The notes: generated by a model not told the origin, from the sequence alone. DNA of 64,000 nucleotides from an uncultured Pseudomonadota bacterium (GCA_903879335.1 CAIRLC010000022.1:113737-177736), one strand, 5' to 3'. Positions 28,576 to 38,254 are shown, numbered from the stretch's first letter. A program made the numbers and translations.

Positions 28576-29267
28576 CCGGACATCAGCGCCTGCCAGGCAG
28601 GCGACTGGACCTTAGGCCCGTCCAGCTTGGCCAATGAACGCGCCAGGCGAGCGAGGTTACTGCGCATCCACGGACCGGGCTTGCGCACTTGGCCGCGATC
28701 AAAATCAATGAGATGCACGCCATCTCGCGCATCGATCAGGATGTTATGCGCGTTCAGGTCGGCGTGACAAACGCCAGCCGCATGGAAAGCGGCGATCGTC
28801 GCGCCAACGCGCTGCCAGACCTCAAGATTGACGGCTCCAAACTGGCTGGATAAGGGTCGACCGCCACTGATACGCACGGTCAGTAGCGCTGCGCGATAGC
28901 TGAGCAGATCGACGCGCTCATAAAGGGCGCCCACCGGGCGAGCCGCAGGAAGCCCCAGATCCTCCAACAAGGCCAACAGCCGTAGCTCGCGAAAACAGCG
29001 GGTGGACTCCTCCCCAGACCACCAATAGCGGTCGTGGATCCATCGCGCGATCAGGCCGCCTCGGCGATAGTGCCGCAAAGCCAGCGCCACGCCGGCCGAT
29101 GTTGTCGGCTCCAAAAACCAGGCGCTGCCCCGGCCCTTGGCCGCTCGCGTGACCCGGCCCGATTTTTCGAAGCTTTTGGGGTCGAAGTCATCGACATGCG
29201 GATGCGCGAGGCGCCGCGGGTCGTATAGGATCGCGCCTGTCTCGCTTGGGACGCGCTCGAGCCGCAT
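28542..29267 (-). CDS. kdkA: Kdo kinase
   Basis: KdkA phosphorylates the 4-position of the Kdo residue in LPS cores that carry a single Kdo. It is a small protein-kinase-like enzyme, with CHADLNAHNILIDARDG as catalytic loop (H-x-D-x4-N) and LIDFDRGQ as the metal-binding DFD. The ORF track begins 54 codons too early; ATG 29267 gives the family N-terminus MRLERVPSETGAILYD and 241 residues. The gene lies between lpxL and a heptosyltransferase. Its start codon overlaps that of the divergent neighbour. Confidence 0.9.
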   Translation of the reverse strand: MRLERVPSETGAILYDPRRLAHPHVDDFDPKSFEKSGRVTRAAKGRGSAWFLEPTTSAGVALALRHYRRGGLIARWIHDRYWWSGEESTRCFRELRLLALLEDLGLPAARPVGALYERVDLLSYRAALLTVRISGGRPLSSQFGAVNLEVWQRVGATIAAFHAAGVCHADLNAHNILIDARDGVHLIDFDRGQVRKPGPWMRSNLARLARSLAKLDGPKVQSPAWQALMSGYEMPRGAPFR

Positions 29268-30330
29268 GATGTCCACTTCTCCTTTGTCGGGGTCACCCCC
29301 GGCCACTGTGTGCCTGCTGCGCCTCTCGGCGATCGGCGACACCTGCCATGCGTTGGCCCTGCTACGAGCATTGCAGGCCGCGTGGCCTACGACGCGCTTC
29401 ACTTGGATCATTGGGCGCATCGAACACAAGCTGATGTCGATCGTGCCGGATATTGAGTTTATCAGTTACGACAAACGGGGCGGTCTTGCTGCCCTCCGAC
29501 ACGTACGGCGCGCACTCGCCGGGCGTCAGTTCGATGTCCTGCTGCATACCCAATTAGCCTTCCGAGCGAGCGTACTCAGCGCGTTAGTAAACGCCAAAGT
29601 GCGGGTGGGATTCGATCGCGATCGCGCTCGAGAACTGCAATGGCTGTTCACCAATCGCCGGATTGCGCCGCGTCGCAACGAGCATGTTCTTGATTCTTTG
29701 CTGGGCTTTGCGGAGTCACTCGGTGTGGAGCGCGGCCCGCCACGCTGGGATGTGCCGCTGCCAGTGGGTGCGGTGCAATATGCCGAAGCACTACTACCAG
29801 AACGTGGGCGCGCCCTTGTGATCAGCGCCTGCTCAAGTCATCGACTGCGCAATTGGGCGCCCGAGCGCTATGCCGCTGTCGCGCGCTACGCGGTCGAACA
29901 ATTAGGACTCAGTGTCGTTCTCTGTGGCGGCCCGGGGACCGTTGAACGCGAGATGGCAGACGCCATCCAAGCGTCGGCCGGCGTAGCCTTAGTGGATCGA
30001 GTCGGTCAAGACACGCTACCGGAAATGTTAGCGACACTCACGCGCGGCCTCGCATTGCTCAGTCCGGACTCGGGCCCGGCTCACATGGCAACGATGGTCG
30101 GATTACCCGTCATCGGGTTATACGCCGCGACCAACCCCGCCCGCAGCGGGCCCTATCTAAGCCAGGAGCACTGTGTCGACGCCTACGCCGAAGCGGCGCT
30201 GAAATTTCGCGGCCGACCTGCTGAATCATTGCCCTGGACTGAAAAAATTGAAGAACCCGGCGTGATGGACCTGATCGCCGTCGAGACGGTCATTGCGCGT
30301 CTCAAACACTTAGCGCAACAGGCGCGCTAG
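29266..30330 (+). CDS. GT9-family LPS heptosyltransferase
   Basis: The protein, about 354 residues, is a GT9 heptosyltransferase. It opens with VCLLRLSAIGDTCHALALLRAL, has SACSSHRLRNWAPERYA in the acceptor/donor cleft, and LLSPDSGPAHMATMVGLPVIGLYAATNPARSGPY in the ADP-heptose site. The ORF start at 29137 lies in kdkA; ATG 29266 or 29269 are likely starts and overlap the kdkA ATG. GTG near 29308 is an alternative. Position beside waaA, lpxL and kdkA suggests heptosyltransferase I or II of the inner core. Confidence 0.9.
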   Translation: MMSTSPLSGSPPATVCLLRLSAIGDTCHALALLRALQAAWPTTRFTWIIGRIEHKLMSIVPDIEFISYDKRGGLAALRHVRRALAGRQFDVLLHTQLAFRASVLSALVNAKVRVGFDRDRARELQWLFTNRRIAPRRNEHVLDSLLGFAESLGVERGPPRWDVPLPVGAVQYAEALLPERGRALVISACSSHRLRNWAPERYAAVARYAVEQLGLSVVLCGGPGTVEREMADAIQASAGVALVDRVGQDTLPEMLATLTRGLALLSPDSGPAHMATMVGLPVIGLYAATNPARSGPYLSQEHCVDAYAEAALKFRGRPAESLPWTEKIEEPGVMDLIAVETVIARLKHLAQQAR

Positions 30331-30398
30331 GCCCCAGTCGGGGTATCCTCAGGCCTCTGCGACGTTTCAGTCGCGCCCGCCACTGCCAGAGGTTCAGC

Positions 30399-32741
30399 AT
30401 GTCCCGCTCTGCCTTTCGACTGCCGATTGCGCTTTTCACGTTGCTGACGGCGGTCAGCACCCATGCGAGCGTCCCGCCAGCGCCAGTCGCCTTTGCCCAA
30501 GAGAGGCCTTTAGGGTTTACCGCTACCCATGCGGCGGCCGAATTCGCTCTGGAATCTCGCTTCGACGCCGGTCTCAATGCGGGTGAGATGCGCGCGTGGC
30601 TCGAACGGATGGCATCGGAGCCGAACCATGTGAGTTCGCCGCACGACCGTGCCAATGCGGAATTCATGCGCGACTTGTTTCAGTCTTGGGGCTTCGATAC
30701 CCGCATCGAAACCTTCAAAGTGCTGTATCCCATTCCCAAAAAGGTCGCGCTCGAACTCGTGGCGCCGCACAAAACCAAGGCGACGCTGATCGAACCAGCG
30801 CTCGCCAGCGATCGGACCTCGTCCCGGACGAAAGATGCTTTACCACCCTATAACGTATACGGGGCCGACGGTGACGTGACCGCTGAGGTGGTCTACGTGA
30901 ACTACGGAATGCCCGACGACTACAAAGAACTCGCGCGGCGTGGCGTATCCGTCGAGGGCAAAATTGCACTGGCGCGCTATGGGCACGGCTGGCGGGGACT
31001 TAAACCCAAACTCGCGCAAGAACATGGCGCGATCGGCTGCCTGATCTACAGTGATCCGAAGGACGACGGTTACGGCGCTGCCGACCCCTACCCGGCAGGC
31101 CCGGGCCGCGCCGAGCACAGCGTGCAGCGCGGTTCGGTCGCCGACATGCCGCTCTATTCTGGCGACCCACTGACCCCCGGCGTCGGCGCCACGGACGATG
31201 CCCCGCGATTGTCTCGGGCAGAAGCGAAAAGTCTCCTGAAAATACCGGTGCTGCCGATTGCTTGGGCCGACGCCAAACCGATCCTGGAGGCCCTCGGCGG
31301 ACCCTTGGCGCCGCGTTCATGGCGTGGCGGGCTACCCCTCGCGTATCACCTTGGCAGCGGACCGGCGCGCGCCCATCTCACCATCGATTCCGATTGGGCG
31401 CTGCGACCGGTGTACGACGTCATCGCAACGCTAAAAGGCAGCGAGTTCCCAGACGAGTGGATTATTCGAGGCAACCATCACGACGGTTGGGTCTTCGGCG
31501 CCGAGGATCCACTCTCCGGCAACGTCGCCATGATGGGTGAAATGAAAGCGATCGGCGCTCTGGCGGCAACCGGCTGGAGACCACGCCGTACGCTGGTCTA
31601 TGCCAGTTGGGATGGCGAGGAGGCGGGTCTACTCGGATCTACCGAATGGGTCGAAACCCACGCACAAGAACTGGCCGCCAAGGCCGTCGCCTACGTGAAC
31701 TCAGACTCAAACTCTGCAGGCTTTTTGGACATGGGTGGTAGCCACTCGCTGCAACGTCTGATGAACCAGATTGCCAATGGCGTCCGCGATCCCTCATCGG
31801 AGGCTACCGTACTGGCCAAAGCCCGGGCGCGTCAGATCGTGAACGGCCGCCACGGCGATGAGGAAGCTCGGCACATCTCGGAACTATTGCTCAAGGGTGG
31901 CGATTTGCCCCTAGAGGCCTTGGGGTCCGGTTCAGACTTCACGCCCTTCTTACAACATGCGGGGATCGCCTCCTTGAACCTCGGCTTCGGCGATGACGAT
32001 CCAGGCGGCGTATACCATTCAATCTACGATTCCTTCGATCACTACATCCGCTACAACGACCCAGATTTTCGCTTCGGCGTCGCGTTGGCGCAGGTGGCCG
32101 GTCGTGCGATGCTGAGACTGGCGAATGCGGATGTCCTTCCGCTGCGCGCGGAAGACTTTGCATCGGCTGTTGCGCGCTATGTCGAGGAGATCGAGGCCAC
32201 GGCCAATGCGATGCGCCGGGACAGTGAAGAAGAAGCAAAACTACAGCAACTCCAAGTCTACGATCTGGCTCGCAGTCATAATGATCCAGCCGCGCCGCCG
32301 GCCCCGGAAACCCCGGTGCCCTATCTGAACTTTGCCGCGCTACGTAATGCGGTGACCCAGTTGGCCCAAAGTGCCCGTCGCTTTGACGCCATGACGGCCG
32401 CCCTCGCCAATGCCGATGCGCCCGCCTCGAAAAATCAGTTAGGCATAGCCAACTCCACGCTGCGCACGTTGGAGCAGTCGCTGCTCGCTCATCCAGGATT
32501 GGCCGGACGCCCCTGGTACCGCCATGTGGTCTATGCCCCAGGAACTTTTACGGGTTATGGCGTAAAAACGCTGCCAGGCGTCCGCGAAGCGGTTGAGGAG
32601 CGCCAATTTGATGACGTCGCATCCGCCATTACGCAGGCAGAGTCAGCCTTGGAGGATTACCGGTCTAAACTTGACCGTGCGGTGATGACGCTCAGCCACC
32701 TCGGTGCAGAGTCGCAATCGTCTACAGGCATGCGAAACTAG
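30399..32741 (+). CDS. M28-family exported glutamate carboxypeptidase II-like peptidase
   Basis: The 780-residue protein has a signal peptide (PIALFTLLTAVSTHAS) and the three-part architecture of glutamate carboxypeptidase II/NAALADase: a PA domain inserted in the peptidase, an M28 zinc peptidase core and a C-terminal transferrin-receptor-like dimerisation domain. Likely zinc ligands are His in GNHHDGWVFG, Asp in AEDPLSGN, Glu in WDGEEAGLLG, Asp in YVNSDSN and His in YHSIYDSFDHY. It would act on acidic or small peptides in the periplasm or outside. Bacterial substrates of this class are poorly defined. A DUF6165 gene follows after 40 bp. Confidence 0.92.
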   Translation: MSRSAFRLPIALFTLLTAVSTHASVPPAPVAFAQERPLGFTATHAAAEFALESRFDAGLNAGEMRAWLERMASEPNHVSSPHDRANAEFMRDLFQSWGFDTRIETFKVLYPIPKKVALELVAPHKTKATLIEPALASDRTSSRTKDALPPYNVYGADGDVTAEVVYVNYGMPDDYKELARRGVSVEGKIALARYGHGWRGLKPKLAQEHGAIGCLIYSDPKDDGYGAADPYPAGPGRAEHSVQRGSVADMPLYSGDPLTPGVGATDDAPRLSRAEAKSLLKIPVLPIAWADAKPILEALGGPLAPRSWRGGLPLAYHLGSGPARAHLTIDSDWALRPVYDVIATLKGSEFPDEWIIRGNHHDGWVFGAEDPLSGNVAMMGEMKAIGALAATGWRPRRTLVYASWDGEEAGLLGSTEWVETHAQELAAKAVAYVNSDSNSAGFLDMGGSHSLQRLMNQIANGVRDPSSEATVLAKARARQIVNGRHGDEEARHISELLLKGGDLPLEALGSGSDFTPFLQHAGIASLNLGFGDDDPGGVYHSIYDSFDHYIRYNDPDFRFGVALAQVAGRAMLRLANADVLPLRAEDFASAVARYVEEIEATANAMRRDSEEEAKLQQLQVYDLARSHNDPAAPPAPETPVPYLNFAALRNAVTQLAQSARRFDAMTAALANADAPASKNQLGIANSTLRTLEQSLLAHPGLAGRPWYRHVVYAPGTFTGYGVKTLPGVREAVEERQFDDVASAITQAESALEDYRSKLDRAVMTLSHLGAESQSSTGMRN

Positions 32742-32781
32742 TCGTCATGGCGCTGATGCCAAAGTTTTAAGGAGAGACTCA

Positions 32782-33174
32782 ATGTCGGAAATGTTGGTTC
32801 CTGTTTCACCTGGTGAGGTGATGGACAAGATCACGATCTTGCGGATTAAGGCCGCCCGAATCAGTGACGCGAACAAACTCGCCAATGTGAAACGCGAACT
32901 CGAGATACTCGAGCGCACTTGGGCCGAATCCGTCTACGGCAGTCAAGACATATCGGCTGATACGGCCGCACTGCAGGCCGTTAATGAGCGACTCTGGGTC
33001 ATCGAAGACGACATCCGTGATAAAGAACGGGCGAAGAGCTTTGATGCAGGCTTCATTGAGCTTGCCCGTTCTGTGTATATCGAAAATGACGAGCGAGCGG
33101 CCATTAAAAAGCGCATCAATACCGCGCTGGGCTCATCGATCGTTGAAGAGAAAAGCTACGCCGCCTACCGTTGA
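32782..33174 (+). CDS. DUF6165-family protein
   Basis: The protein, about 130 residues, matches the DUF6165 pattern: LVPVSPGEVMDKITILRIKAARISDANKL, then an alpha-helical middle and DIRDKERAKSFDAGFIELAR. It is probably cytosolic and mostly helical, with no known function; relatives often sit near LPS or glycan genes, which fits the surroundings. ATG 32782 is chosen because AAGGAGAG lies upstream; the ORF track start at 32704 is inside the M28 gene. Confidence 0.85.
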   Translation: MSEMLVPVSPGEVMDKITILRIKAARISDANKLANVKRELEILERTWAESVYGSQDISADTAALQAVNERLWVIEDDIRDKERAKSFDAGFIELARSVYIENDERAAIKKRINTALGSSIVEEKSYAAYR

Positions 33175-33190
33175 GGCTGCGATGGCCGCT

Positions 33191-33212
33191 GCCGCGTCCT
33201 AACCGACGCGGC
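33191..33212. terminator. Hairpin between convergent genes, possible bidirectional terminator
   Basis: GCCGCGTC and GACGCGGC form a perfect 8-bp stem around CTAACC between the convergent DUF6165 and zinc-finger genes; the latter's stop codon lies in the loop. Neither strand has a T-run after it, so terminator activity is uncertain. Confidence 0.4.
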
Positions 33213-33417
33213 GGTCGGCCAACACGTATTCCGCACCGCAATAAGGACACTTCGCCTCGCCGGTAACCGCGACGGGCAGAAAAACGCGCGGATGCGAATT
33301 CCACAAGTACATCGCCGGCATAGGACAGGACAGCGGTAAGTCGGCCTCTGTCACCACGTAGCGATGTTCGGCGTTCGGCTGAATCAACTTCGGGTCATTA
33401 ATAATCGGTGCGCCCAT
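33199..33417 (-). CDS. Small zinc-finger (CHCC) domain protein
   Basis: The 72-residue protein has the CHCC zinc-finger pattern: Cys in PLSCPMP, His in NSHPRVFLPV and the pair CPYC in GEAKCPYCGAEYVL. This is the domain found in the NDUFS6 subunit of mitochondrial complex I and in small bacterial proteins of unknown role. It lies just downstream of glnE on the same strand with a 33-bp gap, so it may be read from the glnE transcript's 3' end or from its own promoter. Confidence 0.88.
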   Translation of the reverse strand: MGAPIINDPKLIQPNAEHRYVVTEADLPLSCPMPAMYLWNSHPRVFLPVAVTGEAKCPYCGAEYVLADRRVG

Positions 33418-33450
33418 GGCGATCTTCCCGGACTGTGGACTGGAGCCTGA

Positions 33451-36306
33451 TTATACCGAAGGGTGGCAATTCGGGGGTTCAGGATCCCGCAGCATGACGG
33501 ACTCCCAAATTGCGCTGACCGTGGCTCGAGTTTGGGCCTGATCGGCCTCGGGGACCACCCTTGACAGCCCCTCCAGCGAGCGCCGGTGAATCACAGCCCG
33601 GTAAGCGCGGTACGCGTTCACCAGTTGGTCAATCACGGCGTGATCCACCAGTGCCGCAGATCCGAGCGACTCGAGTTGTCGGATGGTATCGGGGAACATC
33701 GCCAAGGGCGGGTATTCCCGCACATGACGCAGCACCCAATACTGAGCCAGGAATTCAATGTCGGCGAGTCCACCCCGGTCCTGCTTAAGATCAAACTCCC
33801 CGGCGCGACTACGGCTCAATTCTCGGCGCATTCGCTCTCGCATATCGCGAACATCTGCGCGCAGCCGGTCTTGGCGAACTGCGCCGCGCAACACCTCTTC
33901 TCGGGCTTGCTCAAATCGCTGCATCAGTGCACTGCTACCAGCAACCGCACGCGAATGCAGAAGCGCTTGATGTTCCCACGTCCACGCTTCAGTGCATTGA
34001 TACGCGACGAAAGCGTCAATCTGGGTCATCAGCAAACCACCCTTGCCGCTCGGCCTGAGTCGCGTATCCACATCGTAAAGCCGGCCCGCAGCAGAGTGGA
34101 CCGTGAGCAGGTGGAGAATCTTTTGCCCAAATCGCAGGAAAAACACCTGGTTATCGATCACCTTGGGACCGGTGGTTTCCTGCACCTCGCCCGCGGAGTC
34201 GTGCAAAAAGACGAGATCAAGGTCAGATCCATAGCCGAGTTCACGACCACCGAACTTTCCGTAGCCAATCGCTGCTATTTGGCAAACTCGCATGTCGCCT
34301 GGTCGACCCGCCATGGGGGCACCGTAGAGCGCGACCATATCCCACCACGCATGCTGCATGGCATGCCCCAGTATCAACTCCGCCACATCAGTGAGCCGAT
34401 CACTAACGTGCATCAACGGCAAACGTCCGGTCAAATCGAACAGTGCAATGCGAAACACGGCAGCGCGCTGCACGTCACGCATCGCGGCAATCGCTCGCTC
34501 AGTATCGTCAACACAGTCCTCGAGACGTAAGGCGAGCTCCTCTCCGACTTGTGCGCGACTGGGCGGAGACTCGAACAACCCCGTATCGATCAATTCATCC
34601 AACAACAGCGGATGCGCGGCTATTTGCGCCGCAAGAAAATTCCCATGTCGACACACATCCACAAGGCGGGAAAAGGCCAAAGGATTCTCATTAAGGAGCG
34701 CAAAATAGGCGGTCCGCGCACCGATAGCTTCAATGATCGCGAGCGCACGGCGCAAGACTGTATCCGGCTCGAGCTCGCTGCCCAATACCGAAACCAGGCG
34801 CGCAATTAATCCGTGTAATCGGTGGCGTCCGGTTTCGCCTAAACGTTTGTAATACCCAGAATGTCTAAGTACCGCCAGTTGGGCGGCGACCGCATCACGC
34901 CACTGCGATTCAATGCCGCCGAGGCTTGCGGCCAACGTCTGAACGTCAGCACCACTCGCATAGAGCGCCTCAAAGGCATCACGTTCAGCCAGCGGATCCC
35001 CCGCACCCGCCAACACCAACGAAGCGAAGCAATCGGAAACCCTCTGCCGCTGCTCATTCAACGCGCGAATCAAGGTCTCCCAATCGGGCTGACCAAGACC
35101 GAAAAGCAAGCGCGCCCGGCGAATCGGATCCTGCGGCAACACATGAGTTTGCTCATCGGCATACATCTGCAGCCGATTTTCGAGCTGGCGTAAATATTCA
35201 TAAGCGGCAGACAACGCTGACACGTCGCCGTCTCCCAAGAGCTTATGGCCGACCAATCGCGGCAATACGGCAAGGAGACTGGGCGTACGCAGGCGCGCAT
35301 CACCGCCACCACGGACGAGTTGCAAGGCTTGAACGACGAACTCGACTTCGCGGATACCCCCCCGACCCAGTTTGAGGTGCTCATCCAACTCTCGCCGAGC
35401 CACCTCGCGGGCGATCATGGACTTCATTTCACGTAAGGACTCAAAAACGCCGAAGTCGAGGTAGCGACGGTAGACAAAGGGCCGAACGACGTCGTTAAAC
35501 ACTTCGACATAGGCCTCACTGCCGGTGATGGCGCGGGCCTTAATCCAAGCGTAGCGCTCCCAGTCACGCCCATGCTGCTGCAAATAATCTTCCAAGGCCG
35601 CAAAACTGGTCACCAACGGACCTGAATCCCCGAAAGGCCGCAGGCGCATATCGACGCGATAGACGATGCCGTCGGCCGTCCTTGCATCTAACAGCTGGAT
35701 CAGTTTTTGCCCGAGTCGGGTGAAATACTCAAAATGGTCGGCCGAACGCGCGCCATCCGTCTCGCCGCCCTCGGGATACAAGAAGATGAGATCTATGTCC
35801 GAGGAGAAGTTAAGTTCTCCGCCGCCTAATTTTCCCATTCCAAGCACGATGAGCGGCATTAATCGCCCATCGCGGAACCGGGGGTAGCCGAACCGAGGGG
35901 CGAGCAGTCGGCTGGCATGCCGAAGCGCCGTGTCAATCGCGGCGTCAGCCAGTCGGGACAAATCGATCAGTGTCTGCCGGGTTGTGGCGGCGCCCGTAAT
36001 GTTCCGGATGGCGATGCGCGCTAATTCCCTACGCCGCGCGCGGCGCAGGCCACTGGATAGGGCGACCTCGTCGGCACTGTCCTCGATACCGGCGAACGGA
36101 GCGCCGGAGAGCGTCCAAGGATCAGCCCGCAACTGGTCATCCGCAACCAAGGCGTCCAGCACAAATTCGCTCGAAATGACTGCAGGTTCAAGGCGCTCAT
36201 CCCACGCAGGGGTTACCGCGGCCAATCGCTCGCGAGCCCGCGTGAGCGTGGCTGCGGCCACCGCAGCGACCGTCAGCGCGCTCGAATTCATCGCGTCTGT
36301 CTGCAT
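33451..36306 (-). CDS. glnE: Bifunctional glutamine synthetase adenylyltransferase/deadenylase
   Basis: GlnE adds AMP to glutamine synthetase when nitrogen is plentiful and removes it when nitrogen is scarce, under PII control. The protein has two nucleotidyltransferase domains with the GS-x-DxD signature: GKLGGGELNFSSDIDLIF (deadenylase half, N-terminal) and GKFGGRELGYGSDLDLVF (adenylyltransferase half, C-terminal). At 951 residues it is of normal length. ATG 36306 is preferred over the longer ORF start at 36381; ATG 36291 is possible. It is divergent from a GT9 gene. Confidence 0.97.
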   Translation of the reverse strand: MQTDAMNSSALTVAAVAAATLTRARERLAAVTPAWDERLEPAVISSEFVLDALVADDQLRADPWTLSGAPFAGIEDSADEVALSSGLRRARRRELARIAIRNITGAATTRQTLIDLSRLADAAIDTALRHASRLLAPRFGYPRFRDGRLMPLIVLGMGKLGGGELNFSSDIDLIFLYPEGGETDGARSADHFEYFTRLGQKLIQLLDARTADGIVYRVDMRLRPFGDSGPLVTSFAALEDYLQQHGRDWERYAWIKARAITGSEAYVEVFNDVVRPFVYRRYLDFGVFESLREMKSMIAREVARRELDEHLKLGRGGIREVEFVVQALQLVRGGGDARLRTPSLLAVLPRLVGHKLLGDGDVSALSAAYEYLRQLENRLQMYADEQTHVLPQDPIRRARLLFGLGQPDWETLIRALNEQRQRVSDCFASLVLAGAGDPLAERDAFEALYASGADVQTLAASLGGIESQWRDAVAAQLAVLRHSGYYKRLGETGRHRLHGLIARLVSVLGSELEPDTVLRRALAIIEAIGARTAYFALLNENPLAFSRLVDVCRHGNFLAAQIAAHPLLLDELIDTGLFESPPSRAQVGEELALRLEDCVDDTERAIAAMRDVQRAAVFRIALFDLTGRLPLMHVSDRLTDVAELILGHAMQHAWWDMVALYGAPMAGRPGDMRVCQIAAIGYGKFGGRELGYGSDLDLVFLHDSAGEVQETTGPKVIDNQVFFLRFGQKILHLLTVHSAAGRLYDVDTRLRPSGKGGLLMTQIDAFVAYQCTEAWTWEHQALLHSRAVAGSSALMQRFEQAREEVLRGAVRQDRLRADVRDMRERMRRELSRSRAGEFDLKQDRGGLADIEFLAQYWVLRHVREYPPLAMFPDTIRQLESLGSAALVDHAVIDQLVNAYRAYRAVIHRRSLEGLSRVVPEADQAQTRATVSAIWESVMLRDPEPPNCHPSV

Positions 36307-36362
36307 GCGCTCGAGTATACGGCAGCGCAAGCGGCGCCGACGGCGTTGGATATACTGAGCGC

Positions 36363-37316
36363 ATGACCCGTCCCCTACCACCCCTTAAGCCGTCTCAGCG
36401 AGAGCCGTTGGGTGTCCGCCTATGTAATTGGGTGGGCGAGGTGGTGCTGATGCTGCCGACTCTGCGACGCTTAGATGCCGCAGGTTATGACCTTCATCTT
36501 GTTGGCCGCGGGTGGGCGGGCTCATTGCTCGAAGGGTGTGGTTGGCCCGTTTATCGACGCCCACCGGGACTGCTGGAGGCGCGCAGGACTTGGCGTGACT
36601 TACGCCGGTCTCTTAGCGTTGGCTCGCCTCCGGCGCTCCTGTTCACCAAATCGCTGTCATCGGCCCTTGAAACTCGTTTCGCGGGATGGCGCCCGATTGG
36701 TTATGCCCGGGACGGACGGACACCCCTACTCAGCGAGGCGTATCCATTAGCCCGCTATGCACATGCTTCCCATATGTATTGGGATCTCGCATCACATACG
36801 CTCGGCGAGTTCCTGCCCTATCCGACCGACATTCATTTATCGGCCAGCGCGCCGCAACAGCAGCGAGCAACCGCGCTACTCACGGCCAACGATCTGGATC
36901 GAGGCCGTTATGTACTCCTGTGTCCGTTTTCCGGCGCAGACGACCGAGAGAGTCGGAAAGTTTGGCCATACCACCGGGCATTAGGCCGGCGATTACATGA
37001 ACAGGGCATTCGTACCGTGGTCTGCCCTGGTCCGGGGGAAGAGGCCCGTGCCGCGGAATTGCTACCCCACGCGGTACAACTGTTGGGCACCGACCTCGGC
37101 GTCTACGCCGCTCTGCTCGCGACAGCGCGCGCTGTCGTGGCCAATGACACTGGGCCCGGCCATCTCGCTGCCGCAGTGGGCGCGCCCCTCATCGCACTCT
37201 ACGGACCGCAGTCAGTACGGGCCTGGGCCCCACTGGGCGAACGGGTCAGGCTTTTTGCCGATGCGCAGGGCTGGCCTTCTGTCGAAACCGTCGAATCCGC
37301 GGTCTTAGCCGCGTGA
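36363..37316 (+). CDS. GT9-family glycosyltransferase
   Basis: The 317-residue protein is the third GT9 member in the window. It has VRLCNWVGEVVLMLPTLRRL at the N-terminus and VVANDTGPGHLAAAVGAPLIALYGP in the nucleotide-sugar site. The N-terminal Asp seen in many heptosyltransferases (GD in the first loop) is replaced by Glu (VGEVVL), so its sugar donor may differ or be ADP-heptose with altered chemistry. A fructokinase-like gene follows after 65 bp; linkage is unclear. Confidence 0.82.
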   Translation: MTRPLPPLKPSQREPLGVRLCNWVGEVVLMLPTLRRLDAAGYDLHLVGRGWAGSLLEGCGWPVYRRPPGLLEARRTWRDLRRSLSVGSPPALLFTKSLSSALETRFAGWRPIGYARDGRTPLLSEAYPLARYAHASHMYWDLASHTLGEFLPYPTDIHLSASAPQQQRATALLTANDLDRGRYVLLCPFSGADDRESRKVWPYHRALGRRLHEQGIRTVVCPGPGEEARAAELLPHAVQLLGTDLGVYAALLATARAVVANDTGPGHLAAAVGAPLIALYGPQSVRAWAPLGERVRLFADAQGWPSVETVESAVLAA

Positions 37317-37381
37317 TCCCTGCTGCGATAAGGGCGCTCGCTCGGTACACTTCGGACAGCAGATAACAGCGGAGTTGGGAT

Positions 37382-38254
37382 GTGGCTACCGGTCGAGTCA
37401 TTTGCGTTGGCGAGACGCTTTGGGATGTGTTGCCGCACGGCGAATTTCTCGGCGGTGCTCCGCTCAATGTCGCACTACACGCGACCCGCCTTGGACTGTC
37501 ATCCGCCGTTGTCAGCCGGGTCGGCGCGGATGTCCGTGGAGAAAGAGCGTTAGCTCGAATTCGCGCACTCGGTGTCGACACCACTCTCGTGCAGGTCGAC
37601 CCGTTACATCCAACCGGTATTGCTGAAGCGACGCTCGGCGCAGACGGTTCGGCGTCGTATCGGTTTCCGCACCCTTGCGCATGGGATGCGCTCGAGGCGA
37701 CTGCAGAAGCACTCGTTGCCGCCACCGGAGCGACAGTCGTGTACGGAACGCTGGCTCAGCGCTCGGTCACGTCAAGCGCTGCCGTAGCGCAGCTTTTGGA
37801 TGTCGCCGCTTGGCGGGTGTTCGACGCGAACCTGCGAGCCCCACACGATGATCAACACATCACGGTGGAGGGACTTAAGCGTGCTGACTTCGTCAAATTA
37901 AACGAACACGAAGTCATCGTCGTTGCAGGGTGGCTAGGAATAGAACCCACAGCAGAATCACTCTGGCAGGCGTTGAGAACCCGGTTCTTGATCCGTTCGT
38001 TTTGTGTGACAGAAGGCGAACAGGGTGCGCGCCTGTGGCATGAAGATGCCCATGTCGTGCAACCGGCGTTTCCAACCGTCGTTGCCGACACCATCGGCGC
38101 TGGCGATTCGTTTCTATCGATGCTTTTGGGCGAATTATTGAGAGGCAGCGCCCCCGTGGATGCGATGCGCCGCGCCGCCAAGCTCGCCGCTTTTGTCGCG
38201 TCGATGCCTGGCGCATCACCCGACTACGACCCGTCGCAATTTCGAAATGCCTAA
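37382..38254 (+). CDS. PfkB-family sugar kinase, probably fructokinase
   Basis: The 290-residue protein is a ribokinase/PfkB fold kinase. It opens with ICVGETLWDVLPHGEFLGGAPLNVA, which is fructokinase-like, and has the anion-hole motif DTIGAGDSFLSML with the catalytic Asp. It starts at GTG 37382 (GGAGTTGGG upstream). It ends next to the convergent galT. A role in using fructose freed from raffinose-type galactosides is tempting, but none of the LacI-type operators found nearby is in front of this gene. Confidence 0.85.
   Translation: MATGRVICVGETLWDVLPHGEFLGGAPLNVALHATRLGLSSAVVSRVGADVRGERALARIRALGVDTTLVQVDPLHPTGIAEATLGADGSASYRFPHPCAWDALEATAEALVAATGATVVYGTLAQRSVTSSAAVAQLLDVAAWRVFDANLRAPHDDQHITVEGLKRADFVKLNEHEVIVVAGWLGIEPTAESLWQALRTRFLIRSFCVTEGEQGARLWHEDAHVVQPAFPTVVADTIGAGDSFLSMLLGELLRGSAPVDAMRRAAKLAAFVASMPGASPDYDPSQFRNA

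Noticed and set aside
33586-34530. A 314-residue plus-strand ORF opposite glnE
   Set aside because: It is an antisense shadow of the C-terminal adenylyltransferase half of glnE, with low-complexity composition and no motifs.
37317-37381. A LacI-type operator in front of the fructokinase-like gene
   Set aside because: No sequence near the TGnAAnCGnTTnCA consensus is found there, so the gene was left out of the predicted regulon.
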